Shown piece after piece: positions 21,840 through 31,095 of a stretch of 44,466 bases of DNA. This DNA is from Nevskiaceae bacterium (lineage in GTDB: Bacteria > Pseudomonadota > Gammaproteobacteria > Nevskiales > Nevskiaceae). The DNA lies in the NCBI GenBank assembly GCA_008012115.1, contig SSEB01000020.1, forward strand, positions 1-44,466, read 5' to 3'. The notes under the pieces are model-generated. The model worked only from the letters and a program-made list of their open reading frames with translations, had not been told where the DNA came from and searched no databases. Every line of letters begins with the position of its first letter. Position 1 is the first letter of the stretch. The translations under genes were made by a program, and so were the position numbers.

Positions 21840-22769
21840 ATGCAGCGCCCCTACCCCAACGACGTCCGCCTGACCGGCCTGACGATCGCCTACCGCAACC
21901 CGGATTTCATCGCCGATCGCGTCATGCCGCGCGTCGAGGTTCCCACGTCGTCTTTCAAGTGGGACGAATGGGACTTCGCCGAGGGCCTGGCCCTGCCGGT
22001 CACCAAGGTGGGCCGCAAGGGCCGCCCGACCGAGGTTGAGTTCAGCTCGGTGCAGCGTGATGGCTCGGTCGAGGATCACGGCCTGGATGACGTGATCCCG
22101 CTGGACGATATCAACGACATTCCGCCGGGCTCGACGCTGGACCCGCTGGGCCGTGCCACCGAAGGCCTTACCGACCTGATCGCCCTGGGCCGCGAAATCC
22201 GCGTGGCTGGCCTGTCGCGCGATCCGGCCAACTACAACCACCATGAAGTGGTGGCCGCCGGCGACCGTTGGACCGACCCGGACAGCGACCCGTCCGTGCA
22301 GATCCTGGACGCCATCAGCACCCCGCTGGTGCGCCCGAACGTCGCCGTTACTTCGCTGGGTGTGCTGAACATCCTGCGCAAGAATGTGGCCATCGTTTCC
22401 GCCATCACCGGCAACACCAGCGGCCGCGGCATCGTGAGCGCCCAGCAGCTGGCCGCCTACTTCGAGCTGGAGGCCATCGAGATTGGCCAGGCCTACGCGA
22501 ACACCGCCAAGCCGGGCCAGACGCCGGTGTATTCGCGCGTGTGGGGCAACGACTTCAGCCTGATTCGCCGCGGCCGCAACCTGGGCCTGCGCGGCGTCAC
22601 TGAACCGTCCTGGGGCATGACCGCCGAGTGGGGCACCCGCGTGGCCAAGCAGATCCCGGAGCCGAAGACCGGCCTTCGCGGCGCCGTGCGCGTTCGTGTC
22701 GGCGAGTCGGTGGGCGAGGTCATCCAGTCCAAGGAAGCGGGCTACCTGCTGCAGGGCGTGATCGGCTGA
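21840..22769 (+). CDS. Major capsid protein
   Basis: The 309-residue protein is called major capsid from its position after protease/scaffold and cement and from family-like features: NDVRLTGLTIAYRNPDFIAD at the start, DDVIPLDD, and late segments RVWGNDFSLIRRG and KEAGYLLQGVIG. It belongs to the HK97-fold capsids of Mu-like siphophages; the fold itself is not visible by eye. Strong ribosome site GAGGATAGAAACC before the ATG. Flanked by two stem-loops, suggesting high expression. Confidence 0.85.
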   Translation: MQRPYPNDVRLTGLTIAYRNPDFIADRVMPRVEVPTSSFKWDEWDFAEGLALPVTKVGRKGRPTEVEFSSVQRDGSVEDHGLDDVIPLDDINDIPPGSTLDPLGRATEGLTDLIALGREIRVAGLSRDPANYNHHEVVAAGDRWTDPDSDPSVQILDAISTPLVRPNVAVTSLGVLNILRKNVAIVSAITGNTSGRGIVSAQQLAAYFELEAIEIGQAYANTAKPGQTPVYSRVWGNDFSLIRRGRNLGLRGVTEPSWGMTAEWGTRVAKQIPEPKTGLRGAVRVRVGESVGEVIQSKEAGYLLQGVIG

Positions 22770-22786
22770 ACCCAGCCAGCGTAAAA

Positions 22787-22808
22787 GCGCCCAGGGCAAC
22801 CTGGGCGC
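22787..22808 (+). other. Stem-loop after the capsid gene
   Basis: A perfect 9-bp stem GCGCCCAGG/CCTGGGCGC with a GCAA tetraloop lies 18 bp after the capsid stop. No T run follows, so it is more likely an RNA stabiliser or partial attenuator than a full terminator. Confidence 0.6.
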
Positions 22809-22855
22809 CGTAGTTCCAACCGAAGTACTCCACCGCAACCAGCGAGGAAACAACC

Positions 22856-23302
22856 GTGGCCAAGACCACCACCACCAAGCCCGCCAAGAACGCCGCCAAG
22901 ACGAAGACTGCGCCGAAGACCACCGCCAAGGCTGGCGACAACGCCCACACCCAGGCCATCGACCAGGCCGCCCTGGAAGGCGCCACCGGCGGCCATGCCA
23001 AGGCCGATGCGGTCAAGACCCTGGCCAAGGCTGCGCAGGAACGCGCCGCCGGCGACGTCCAGGAAACCCGTTTCGCCGTGGCCAAGGGCCAGTCCATCCG
23101 CAAGGGCGGCGTCACCTACCGCGGCGACCTGGGCGATTTCATCGACCTGGGCCCGGCTGACGCCGAGCGCTTCCTGGCCAGTGGCCATGTGATCGAGCTG
23201 GACGACGTCGAGGAAGACGACGGCGAAGGCGAAGACGACGGCAACACCCCGCCGCAGGATCCGGCCGGTACCGCCGGCGCCGGCGCCGACGAAACCAAGT
23301 AA
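22856..23302 (+). CDS. Hypothetical head protein with Lys/Ala-rich N-terminus and acidic tail
   Basis: The protein has 148 residues from a GTG. Residues 1-30 are Lys/Ala/Thr-rich and histone-like (KTTTTKPAKNAAKTKTAPKT); a small central domain (FAVAKGQSIRKGGVTYRGDL) is followed by a very acidic tail (VEEDDGEGEDDG). It occupies the place of Mu gp35 between capsid and connector genes. The basic start could touch DNA, but no domain is recognised. RBS GAGGAAA before the GTG. Confidence 0.65.
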   Translation: MAKTTTTKPAKNAAKTKTAPKTTAKAGDNAHTQAIDQAALEGATGGHAKADAVKTLAKAAQERAAGDVQETRFAVAKGQSIRKGGVTYRGDLGDFIDLGPADAERFLASGHVIELDDVEEDDGEGEDDGNTPPQDPAGTAGAGADETK

Positions 23303-23327
23303 CCGCAGCAACTGAGGGCACGCCCAC

Positions 23328-23798
23328 ATGGCCTACATCAACGCCACCGACTACGCCGAACGCTTCACCCAGCGCGAGCTGCAGCAGCTGCTGCAGACCG
23401 CCGGCGGATCCCTGAAGCTGGACGCCGCGGCATCGGACGCCACCGAGACGGTGGACAGCTACCTGGCGGCCATCCCTGGGCGTGCCTTCACCCTTCCCCT
23501 GACCGTGCCGCCCGCCAAGATCAAGGGCGTCACGGCCGATATCGCCCGTTACGAGCTGTGGGCGCAGAGCGCCAGCGAGGAAGTGCAGCGCCGCTACGAC
23601 CAGGCGATTTCCTACCTGAAAGACCTGGTAGCCGGAAAGGCGCGCCTGGTGGTCGATGAGGAAACCCCGGTGGACAACACTGGAAACCCGATCTACCGCG
23701 TGGGCTACCGCACGAACGGCCGCACCTTCACCGACTGCAGCCTGCGCGATTTCGTAGGCGTGCCGGGCGAGCGCGGCGGCAGGTGGCGCCGTGGTTAA
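23328..23798 (+). CDS. Mu gp36-like head completion protein (DUF1320)
   Basis: The protein has 156 residues. MAYINATDYAERFTQRELQQ, YLAAIPGRAFTLPLTVPPAK, DIARYELW and RRYDQAISYLKDLVAGK are typical of the Mu gp36/DUF1320 family, a neck or head-tail connector protein. Its stop overlaps the next GTG by 8 nt. Order gp36-gpG-gp37 as in Mu. Confidence 0.85.
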   Translation: MAYINATDYAERFTQRELQQLLQTAGGSLKLDAAASDATETVDSYLAAIPGRAFTLPLTVPPAKIKGVTADIARYELWAQSASEEVQRRYDQAISYLKDLVAGKARLVVDEETPVDNTGNPIYRVGYRTNGRTFTDCSLRDFVGVPGERGGRWRRG

Positions 23799-24336
23799 GT
23801 TCCAGCTCCTGGCCGACCAGGTCGAGGCGCGCCTGCGGCAGCTGTCGAGCGACAGCCCCGAGGTGCGCCGCGCCGTTGATGCCTTCGCCCGTGTACTGCG
23901 CACCCGGATCCAGATGGGGTTCCGCACCGGCCGATCGCCGAGCGGTGCCGCCTGGAAGCCGCTTAACCCGTTCTTCCGCGTTGGCCAGCCGCTGCGCGAC
24001 ACCGGCCGCCTGTACGGCTCGATCCAGGCGCGCCGCGTCGGTGACGCTGTCCTGGTCGGCACGAACCTGCGCACGCCGGATGGCCATCACAGCCTGGGCG
24101 CTATCCACCAGTTCGGCGCCACCGTCGAGCCGATGGAAGGCCCTGGCCAGACCTACCGCGGCCGCCTGCTGGGCCCGATCCGCACGGCCAGCAAGGGCAC
24201 CATTTTCCTGAAGCGCGCCGTGATCCCCGCGCGCCCGTTCATGCCGATGGATGCAACCGGCCGCGTCAACCTTCCGCCGTCCTGGGCGCAATCCGCGCTG
24301 CAGGCAATGGCCCGAGCCCTGGAGCTGCCCGCATGA
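23791..24336 (+). CDS. Virion morphogenesis protein, Mu gpG-like
   Basis: The protein has 181 residues. RTRIQMGFRTGRSPSGAAWK, LRDTGRLYGSIQARRVGDAV, VLVGTNLRT, AIHQFGATV and IPARPFM match the phage virion morphogenesis family (Mu gpG), a tail completion/neck protein. GTG start overlaps the gp36-like gene; stop overlaps the next ATG by 4 nt. Confidence 0.9.
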   Translation: MVKFQLLADQVEARLRQLSSDSPEVRRAVDAFARVLRTRIQMGFRTGRSPSGAAWKPLNPFFRVGQPLRDTGRLYGSIQARRVGDAVLVGTNLRTPDGHHSLGAIHQFGATVEPMEGPGQTYRGRLLGPIRTASKGTIFLKRAVIPARPFMPMDATGRVNLPPSWAQSALQAMARALELPA

Positions 24337-24812
24337 GTGTTGCCGCCATCAGCAAGGCCCTGCAGGCGCGCCTGCGCCAGGTGCTGATCGATGCCCCTAC
24401 CGCCGCCGGCCAGCCGGCCCTGGCCGAAACCGTCTACAGCGCGCGCGAGTACGACGCGGTGGCCGAGAACAACATGCTTTGCCCGTCCGTGGCCGTCATC
24501 TACAGCGGGTACACCCCGATCCAGCGCCCTGGCCAGGCCGCCAACCAGGCCAACCGGCAGCAGGTGGGTTTCCAGTTCCTGGTAGTGCTCAACGTCTCCA
24601 GCGCCTACGACACCGCCACCGCTGAAGGCATCCAGGACGAAGTTTCACCGTTGTTCGATGCGGTGCTAAAGGCCCTGCTGGGTTTCCGGCCCCTGCAGGG
24701 CTTCCTGCCCATGACGCTGGATCCCGCCCCGGGCGCTGCCGTTTCGTCGGCAGGGTTCGGTTACTACCCAATCGCTTTCACCACCGCCGCAAGCTACGTC
24801 GGCACCCCCTGA
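24333..24812 (+). CDS. Tail terminator-like protein (Mu gp37/DUF1834 position)
   Basis: The protein has 159 residues. The pattern SKALQARLRQVL, VYSAREYDAVAENNML, PSVAVIYSGY, and QVGFQFLVVLNVSSAYDTAT fits Mu gp37-like or tail terminator proteins that cap the tube and join the head. Position immediately before the major tail protein agrees. Sequence family is less certain than the position. Confidence 0.7.
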   Translation: MSVAAISKALQARLRQVLIDAPTAAGQPALAETVYSAREYDAVAENNMLCPSVAVIYSGYTPIQRPGQAANQANRQQVGFQFLVVLNVSSAYDTATAEGIQDEVSPLFDAVLKALLGFRPLQGFLPMTLDPAPGAAVSSAGFGYYPIAFTTAASYVGTP

Positions 24813-24824
24813 TCGGAGATACAC

Positions 24825-25589
24825 ATGCGCACTGATTATTCCTACATCGGCTCCGGCCGTATCCTGGTCCGCCGCCGGAACGTCGCCGGCGCCGGCTTTG
24901 TCGAAATGGGCAACTGCAGCGCCCTGGCCCTGGCCGTTGAATCGGAGGTCAAGCAGCTGCGCGACTTCCGCGCCCCGGGCGGTGGCACCTACAACCGCGT
25001 TGACCGCATCACCGCGGTGAATGTCTCGCTGACCGCGCACGACCTGTCGCCGCTCAACCTGTCGCTGGCGCTGTACGGCACCACCACCGCCGTGACCGGC
25101 GGCCCGGTGACCGACGAAAACGCCGTGGCCACCAAGGGCAGCTATGTGGGCCTGGCTGGCCAGCCGTCCGCCATCACCAGCGTGTCGCCGGCGAGCGGTT
25201 CCGGTACCGACCCGTATGTGGCCGGTGTCGATTACGTGTTCCAGCACGGCGGCCTGTGGATCCCCGAGGCGTCGGCCATCCCGGCAGCGACCGGTAACAC
25301 GCCGAACATCAAAGTCACCTACGCGCAGAAGAAGGGCAACCTGGTACAGGCGTTGATGACGGCCGCCCCCGAGCTGGAGTTCATGTTCCTGGGCCTGAAC
25401 GAAGCGGACAGCGGCAGCGCCGTGACCGTCAACCTGTGGCGCGCGAAGCTCGGCCCGGCGCAGTCCATCCCGCTGATCGGCGACGACTACGCCGCCCTGG
25501 AAATGACCGGCGCGGCGATGGCCGATGCCAGCCGTCCGGCCGGCACGTCGCAGTACTTCCAGACGTTCATCGAAGACACCACCGCGTAA
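24825..25589 (+). CDS. Major tail (tube) protein
   Basis: The protein has 254 residues. YIGSGRILVRRRNVAGAGFV, EMGNCSALALAVESEVKQLR and a mid-protein loop insert (VSPASGSGTDPYVAGVDYVF) are characteristic of tube proteins of Mu-like siphophages (B3/D3112-like organisation). Followed by a 12-bp stem-loop and the tail chaperone pair, the normal order. A GGAGATACAC ribosome site precedes the ATG. Confidence 0.85.
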   Translation: MRTDYSYIGSGRILVRRRNVAGAGFVEMGNCSALALAVESEVKQLRDFRAPGGGTYNRVDRITAVNVSLTAHDLSPLNLSLALYGTTTAVTGGPVTDENAVATKGSYVGLAGQPSAITSVSPASGSGTDPYVAGVDYVFQHGGLWIPEASAIPAATGNTPNIKVTYAQKKGNLVQALMTAAPELEFMFLGLNEADSGSAVTVNLWRAKLGPAQSIPLIGDDYAALEMTGAAMADASRPAGTSQYFQTFIEDTTA

Positions 25590-25595
25590 GCACCT

Positions 25596-25629
25596 GGTGC
25601 ACGCCGGCGCGAATGTTCCGGCGTGCACC
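25596..25629 (+). other. 12-bp stem-loop after the major tail gene
   Basis: GGTGCACGCCGG (25596-25607) pairs perfectly with CCGGCGTGCACC (25618-25629) around a 10-nt loop, 6 bp after the stop. No T run follows. It may stabilise the abundant tail mRNA or reduce read-through. Confidence 0.65.
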
Positions 25630-25682
25630 ATCACCGTTCCACCCGATCCACTGACCCCCAGGCCTGGAAGGAGGCCCACACC

Positions 25683-26261
25683 ATGAGCAAGCGCCATCAG
25701 CAGCAGATCCCCAATGCAGCCCAGGACGTCCAGCGCGACGTCGACCAGCTGGCCAGCGGCAGCGGCGAGCCCGTCACCGTCGAGCTGGGCCAGTACACGT
25801 TCACCGTTCGCCCGCTGAAGATGCGGCAGGTGTTCCCGTTCCTGAAGCTGGTACGACCCATTTTCGCCACCCTGTCCAAGGCGCCCACCAGCGCCGGTGC
25901 GGGCCTTCCCCCGTCCGCCGCTACCCCTGGGCAGGGTGGCACCCCGAACGGCGCACAGCCGGCCGCACAGGCCGCCGAATCGCTGCCGCCGCACGTCCAG
26001 AACGTCCTGAACGATGGCGACTGGCTTATTTCCGTGCTGGAAGAACACGGCCCCAGCGTGCTGAAGGCCCTGGCCTGCGCCCTGGACACCAACCACAACG
26101 AGGACACCCAGCGGCAGCTGCTGCAGCAGTTCGATGACCTGGAGCTGGTCAGCGTGCTGGTGCTGGTCAAGCACGTTGTCGTGGTCAACGCCGGTTTTTT
26201 CGTGGCCCAGGGCTTGACCCTGGGCCGAAACGGCGGGCTCGGCGGACTGCTGACGCGCTGA
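25683..26261 (+). CDS. Tail assembly chaperone (G-like)
   Basis: The protein has 192 residues. Strong ribosome site GGAAGGAGG. Features include VTVELGQYTFTVRPLKMRQV, HVQNVLNDGDWLISVLEEHG and LVKHVVVVNAGFF. It lies between the major tail protein and tape measure, where the lambda G/GT chaperone pair sits. Near its end is a slippery sequence that yields the longer GT-like product. It should coat and guide the tape measure protein during tail assembly. Confidence 0.85.
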   Translation: MSKRHQQQIPNAAQDVQRDVDQLASGSGEPVTVELGQYTFTVRPLKMRQVFPFLKLVRPIFATLSKAPTSAGAGLPPSAATPGQGGTPNGAQPAAQAAESLPPHVQNVLNDGDWLISVLEEHGPSVLKALACALDTNHNEDTQRQLLQQFDDLELVSVLVLVKHVVVVNAGFFVAQGLTLGRNGGLGGLLTR

Positions 26262-26488
26262 CAGAGGCGACATGGTTGTGGTCGGACACGCTGCAGCAGC
26301 TGTACGACCACGGCCACCCGCCTGATCGAGTCGACGGCTACACGCTCGACCAGGTGCACGCCTTCAGTGCCGCAATCGATCGCGCAAGGAAGCGCGATCA
26401 AACAGCGTTGGCCATCCTGCTGCGCGCGGCCCAGCACTACGAATCGAAAGACTTTGAAAAGCTAATCACAGGGAGCCCGCAGCAATGA
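25683..26488 (+). CDS. GT-like tail chaperone fusion by -1 frameshift
   Basis: A -1 shift at TTTTTTC (26195-26201) joins the first 173 codons of the G-like gene to a second frame that is open from 26201 to the stop at 26486-26488. The product has 268 residues. The T-part reads RGPGLDPGPKRR, then WLWSDTLQQLYDHGHPPDRV and RDQTALAILLRAAQHYESKD, with no stop. It has no good start of its own near 26270, only a TTG at 26276, so the shift explains its expression. The stop overlaps the tape measure ATG. Confidence 0.85.
26195..26226 (+). promoter_or_regulatory. Programmed -1 ribosomal frameshift site
   Basis: The slippery heptamer T-TTT-TTC (26195-26201) is in zero frame within GGT-TTT-TTC. A perfect 9-bp stem GGCCCAGGG/CCCTGGGCC (26204-26212 with 26218-26226), loop CTTGA, begins 2 nt later; its 7-bp core begins 4 nt later. 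This is the classical architecture of the lambda-like G/GT shift. Confidence 0.85.
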
Positions 26489-29400
26489 GCAGCACCGAGC
26501 TGGAAATCCGAGTAACCGCCCAGCTGTCAGAAATCAGGGCGGCGCTCGCCCAGCTCTCCGGGCAGTTCCAACAGGTCAACACGAAGGCGCAGCAGTCGGC
26601 CAACGGCGCCAACGCGCTTACCAGCAGCTTGAACCGGACCACGGCCGCGGCACGGCAGACTGCCACCGCGGCCGAATCCGTGCGGTCCAGCATCGCCGGC
26701 GCGGTCACCCAGGCCCGGCTCCTGGTCGCCGGCATCGGCGTGCTGGGCGCCATCAAGGCCCTGGTCAACTACGCCGACACCGCCACCCGCCTGCGCGGCC
26801 AGCTGACCCTGGCCACCAAGAGCCAGGAGGAGTTCAACCGCGCCCAGGCGCAGACGTTCGTGATCGCCCAGCGCACCAGGCAGAGCCTGGAGGGCACCGT
26901 AAACCTGTACGCCCGCATTGCCCGCGCCGGCCGCACTACCCAGCAGCAGACCCTGGGCCTGACCGAGGCGATTAACCAGGCGGTGGCGCTTTCGTTCACC
27001 ACCGCGCAGGCCGGCGAGGCCGCGTTGTTCCAGCTCGGCCAGGGCCTGGCCAGCGGCCAGCTGCGCGGCGAGGAGCTGAATTCGGTACTGGAGCAGACGC
27101 CCCGCCTTGCATCGGCGATCGCCGAAGGCCTGGTGAAGCTGGGCCAGATCAAGACCACCGACCAGCTGCGCAAGTTCGCGGCGGACGGCAAGCTCACCAG
27201 CGACCTGGTGGTGCAGGCCATCCAGACCCAGCAGCAGACGCTGCGCGATGAGTTCGCCAAGCTGCCGCCGACCGTGTCGGATGCCTTCACGTCGCTGCGC
27301 AACGCGGTAATCAAGTTCGTGGGCGACACCGACAGCGCGCACGGCGCCAGTCGGCAGCTGGCCGATGCCATCCTGGCGCTGGCCAACAACCTGCAGCTGG
27401 TGGCCAACCTGCTGCTGACCGGCGCAAAGCTGTGGGTTACCTGGTACGCGGCATTCCGCCTGGTGCCGGCGATCGTCGCCGGCGCCGCTGCCGCCTTCAC
27501 CGCGCTGCGCACGTCCATTGCCCTGAACACCCCGGCCATGCGCGCTTTCCAGGTGCAGGCCCTGGCGCTCACGACCACGATCAACGGCACCACCACTGCG
27601 GTAAACGCCTTCAGCCTGTCCATGAACGGATCCGCCCTGGCGGCGGCGGGCTGGGCCACGAAGCTGAAGGCGGCGGCCGCGGTCGCCTTCGCGGCGTTCA
27701 CCGGCTGGGAAATCGGCACCTACCTGTCCAATGAGTTCGTAGTGGTGCGCCAGGCGGGCGTGGCGCTGACTGCAGGCCTGACCAAGGCGGCGAACATCAT
27801 CAAAAACAGCTTCATTGTGACCTGGGCCACCCTGAAGGCTGGCGCCCTGGGCGCGTTCAACGAGGTGGCCACGCGGGTGGCCAGTTTTTACGACAGTATC
27901 CAGGGCCTGCAGCGCGCGGTGCCGCTGGTCGGCGACAAGCTGGCCAACGCATCGGCGAGGGTGTCCCAGGCGCTGCGCGACTCGGTGGTGGCCACCGAGA
28001 CGATGGAAGACGCCTACAAGCGCACGACCGCCACGGCCCAGGCCGAGCTGGCGCAGATCGATTCGGCGTACTTCGACCTTTTCGAGCTGGCAGGCCAGGC
28101 CAACAAGGCCGCCGAGGACACCCTGGACGGCGACGCGAGCGGCGGCGGTACCGCCAAGGGCGCCAAGGCTGCAGCCGACCAGTTCAAGCTGCTGAAGGAT
28201 GCGGCCGAGCGCGCGCTGGTGGTGCTGCAGCAGCGCTACGACGACTGGCAGGTATCCACCCGCGAGTACTACGCGGAAAAAACGCGCCTGCAGCAGGCCA
28301 GCATTGATGCCGACATTGCCGAGGCACGCGCCCGCGCTGCCACCGCCACGACCGACCAGGCACGCAAGGCGGCCCTTACCGATATCATCATCCTGGAGCG
28401 CGCACGCCGGAACCTGGCCCAGGACAACGCGCGCGAGCAGCGCCTGGCGCTGGAGGAAATCAGCAAAGAGCTGGGCGCGGTGCAGATCCGCATCCTGCAG
28501 GCGATGGGGCAGACCGGAAAGGCGACCACCGCCCAGCTGGAAAGCGAGTTCCTGGAGCTGAAATCACGGTTGATGGCCAACGCCGACCAGGACGGAATCG
28601 ACCTGGTAAACAAGCTGATCGACATGGAGACATTCAAGGCTCGCCTTGATGAGGTCGACCAGCGTGTGCAGCAGACCGTGCAGCGCTTCCAGCAGACCGA
28701 AACCGCCGTGGGCGCCCAGGTCGATGCCGGCATTCTCGGCAAGGATGACGGATCCGCGCGCGTGCAGGCCCAGCGGGAAACCGCGCTGGCCACCCTGGTC
28801 AAGATGCGCGACGAATACCAGGCGATCGCCGTTGCCGCACGCCAGGCCAATGACGCCATGAGCGAGCAGCGCGCGGTCGACTCGCTGCAGGAAATCAACG
28901 GCCAGATCGCGCAGATGGCCATCAACACCGACAGCCTGGGCTACAAGGCAACCCAGGTGCTGAAGGGGTCCGTAACGCAGCTGTTCACCGACCTGGCCAG
29001 CGGCACCAAGAGCGCCGGCGAGTCGCTGCGGGATTTCGTGGTCAACTTCGCCCGCGGCATGGCGCAGATCGCGGCCGATGCGCTGGCCACCTACCTGGTG
29101 CTGCAGCTGCTGGACGCCATCTATCCGGGCCTGGGCAAGATGACCGCCTCCCTTGCCGGCGCCACCGCCCACCACTCCGGCGGCATCGCCGGCCAGGGCT
29201 ACCAGCGCCGCGAGCTGCCGGCCTACCTGTGGTCGGCAGCGCCGCGGTACCACACCGGCGGCGTGGCCGGGCTGGCCCCGGACGAAGTGCCGGCGGTCCT
29301 GCAGAAAGGCGAGGAGGTCATCACGCGAATGGATCCGCGGCACCGCCTCAACGGCGGCAGGGACGGGGAGCCCGGCAGCGACGGCGCAACGCGCATCGTC

Positions 29401-29511
29401 CTGGTGGATGATTCCCGCTCGGCTGAAAAATTCCTGGAAAGCGCTGCAGGCGAACGCATCGTGGTGCGTCACATGCAGCGGAACCGACTCACGAACGCAA
29501 ACAAGGGGTAA
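26485..29511 (+). CDS. Tape measure protein
   Basis: The 1,008-residue protein sets tail length. The N-terminus is coiled-coil (STELEIRVTAQLSEIRAALA). The tape measure domain occupies residues about 75-270 (YADTATRLRGQLTLATKSQE, GQGLASGQLRGEELNSVLEQ). Hydrophobic stretches are near residues 310-420. A long helical part follows, and a C-terminus with HSGGIAGQG, HTGGVAGLAPDEVPAVLQKG and EEVITR is typical of tape measures. ATG overlaps the GT stop. Confidence 0.95.
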   Translation: MSSTELEIRVTAQLSEIRAALAQLSGQFQQVNTKAQQSANGANALTSSLNRTTAAARQTATAAESVRSSIAGAVTQARLLVAGIGVLGAIKALVNYADTATRLRGQLTLATKSQEEFNRAQAQTFVIAQRTRQSLEGTVNLYARIARAGRTTQQQTLGLTEAINQAVALSFTTAQAGEAALFQLGQGLASGQLRGEELNSVLEQTPRLASAIAEGLVKLGQIKTTDQLRKFAADGKLTSDLVVQAIQTQQQTLRDEFAKLPPTVSDAFTSLRNAVIKFVGDTDSAHGASRQLADAILALANNLQLVANLLLTGAKLWVTWYAAFRLVPAIVAGAAAAFTALRTSIALNTPAMRAFQVQALALTTTINGTTTAVNAFSLSMNGSALAAAGWATKLKAAAAVAFAAFTGWEIGTYLSNEFVVVRQAGVALTAGLTKAANIIKNSFIVTWATLKAGALGAFNEVATRVASFYDSIQGLQRAVPLVGDKLANASARVSQALRDSVVATETMEDAYKRTTATAQAELAQIDSAYFDLFELAGQANKAAEDTLDGDASGGGTAKGAKAAADQFKLLKDAAERALVVLQQRYDDWQVSTREYYAEKTRLQQASIDADIAEARARAATATTDQARKAALTDIIILERARRNLAQDNAREQRLALEEISKELGAVQIRILQAMGQTGKATTAQLESEFLELKSRLMANADQDGIDLVNKLIDMETFKARLDEVDQRVQQTVQRFQQTETAVGAQVDAGILGKDDGSARVQAQRETALATLVKMRDEYQAIAVAARQANDAMSEQRAVDSLQEINGQIAQMAINTDSLGYKATQVLKGSVTQLFTDLASGTKSAGESLRDFVVNFARGMAQIAADALATYLVLQLLDAIYPGLGKMTASLAGATAHHSGGIAGQGYQRRELPAYLWSAAPRYHTGGVAGLAPDEVPAVLQKGEEVITRMDPRHRLNGGRDGEPGSDGATRIVLVDDSRSAEKFLESAAGERIVVRHMQRNRLTNANKG

Positions 29512-29514
29512 GCA

Positions 29515-31089
29515 ATGACCTGGGCAACCGGCGTGGCCACCGGCTACATCAACTTCATGGACCAGCTGCAGGCGCTGCTGTGCGATACCGGGCATGCGTT
29601 CGGCCTGGTGTATTCCGGTGCCGGCAACGGAACGCTGACTGGAACCACGGGCGTGCCTGGCGGGTACACCGGCGGATCCGCATCGGCCGCTGAAACCTTC
29701 ACCATCACCGCCACCAGCTCCAGCACGTTCCAGGTGGTGGGCAGTCTCGCCGGCGATATCGGCGTGGCCACTACCGACCAGCCTTTCACCAGCGGCCAGG
29801 TGGCATTCCGCATCAACGGCGGCACCACGCCCTTTGCCGTGGGCGATGCGTTCAAGCTGTCGACGTCGCCGCGGTGGTCGCTGGTACGCCGGCACGGGGC
29901 GCTGCCGAGCATGCGTTTCTCCGATGGGTTCGCCAACCCGTCCAGGCTGTGGGACAACCAGGCCGGCACCAGCAGCAACTACCAGGCGCTGGCGGCCACG
30001 CTGCCGGCGAGCGCCGGTTTCTCGATGATCGGCCCGGCGGACGTGCGCCGGGTGAATGTGAGCATCTACGACGCGCCGTCGCGCTATCCAACCGCGTTCC
30101 GTGTCGAGTACTCCGACGATGGCCAGGCCTGGCAGGCCGCAGCTACGTTTACCGGCATCCAGTGGGCCAACGCCGGCGAGTCACGCACGTTCAACGTTCC
30201 CAGCGTTGGCCAGCACCTTTACTGGCGCGCGGTGTTCACCGCATCTACCAGCGGCCAGGTGGAAATCACCGAGCTGCGGTTCCTGAAGGGCACTACCGGC
30301 GACATTGAGCTGCACCGCCGGCCAGAGTGGATCGTGTCGGCTCCTGGGAATGATGGGCTCGATGCCATTTTCCTGGGCGTGGAGCTGTATGAGGACGCCG
30401 CAGTGGCGGCGCGATCGTTCAATTTCTACCAGTTCCGGGCCTATGACCCGCAGGTGATGGTGCGCAGCCAGGGGGCCAACAGTGGCCTGCGCAACGTCCC
30501 GCTGACGTCCAACAATTTCAACTGGTGGGCAGCGGTGAACGGTCGGCGCATCACCGGTGTGGCCAAGATCGGCGCGGTTTACGTCCCGTTCTACCAGGGC
30601 TTGGGCAAGCCTTATGAGCTTCCCAGCGTGCACCCCTATCCAGCCATCAATGCCGGCACTGGCAGCGATGCGGACGGTGTGGCGACCAGCACCAGCCCCA
30701 ACTTTCGCGGGTTCAGCAGTCCAGGCCAGTACGGCATGGTTGCCCGGTACCCGGATGGCGTCTGGCGCCCACATTCAAATCGCTATTCCAGTGGCGGGGA
30801 CGCCGGCGACGGATCCACGCGCGGCAAGGTGTACCCGGCTGCACTCAACAACGGCGGCAGGCTGGCCGACTTCCGCGAGGCACTGGATGGCACGCGCGTG
30901 CTGTACGAAATCGTGCTGACAAGCAACGATCCGCGCCACATGTGGGGCGAGCTGGACGGCTGCTATTTCACCCCCGGTTTCAACCTGGTTCCCGAGACGA
31001 CCATCCGCATGGATGGATTCGACCACCTGGTGTTCCAGAACACTTTCCGCAACGCTGCGGCCGACTTCTTCGCCATCCGCCAGGACTGA
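29515..31089 (+). CDS. Minor tail protein with discoidin-like domain
   Basis: The protein has 524 residues. It starts MTWATGVATGYINFMDQLQA, as in tail proteins following the tape measure of D3112-like phages. A region around residues 145-265 (FSDGFANPSRLWDNQAG, RRVNVSIYDAPS, FRVEYSDDGQAWQ, LYWRAVFTAS, QVEITELRF) looks like an F5/8 type C (discoidin) beta sandwich, a carbohydrate-binding fold. It could sit at the tail tip. The next gene follows 6 nt later. Confidence 0.75.
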   Translation: MTWATGVATGYINFMDQLQALLCDTGHAFGLVYSGAGNGTLTGTTGVPGGYTGGSASAAETFTITATSSSTFQVVGSLAGDIGVATTDQPFTSGQVAFRINGGTTPFAVGDAFKLSTSPRWSLVRRHGALPSMRFSDGFANPSRLWDNQAGTSSNYQALAATLPASAGFSMIGPADVRRVNVSIYDAPSRYPTAFRVEYSDDGQAWQAAATFTGIQWANAGESRTFNVPSVGQHLYWRAVFTASTSGQVEITELRFLKGTTGDIELHRRPEWIVSAPGNDGLDAIFLGVELYEDAAVAARSFNFYQFRAYDPQVMVRSQGANSGLRNVPLTSNNFNWWAAVNGRRITGVAKIGAVYVPFYQGLGKPYELPSVHPYPAINAGTGSDADGVATSTSPNFRGFSSPGQYGMVARYPDGVWRPHSNRYSSGGDAGDGSTRGKVYPAALNNGGRLADFREALDGTRVLYEIVLTSNDPRHMWGELDGCYFTPGFNLVPETTIRMDGFDHLVFQNTFRNAAADFFAIRQD

Positions 31090-31095
31090 TCCCCC

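Noticed and set aside
26276..26488. Independent 70-residue gene starting at TTG
   Set aside because: The frame is open upstream to the slippery sequence and no ribosome site precedes the TTG; the -1 frameshift explains it better.
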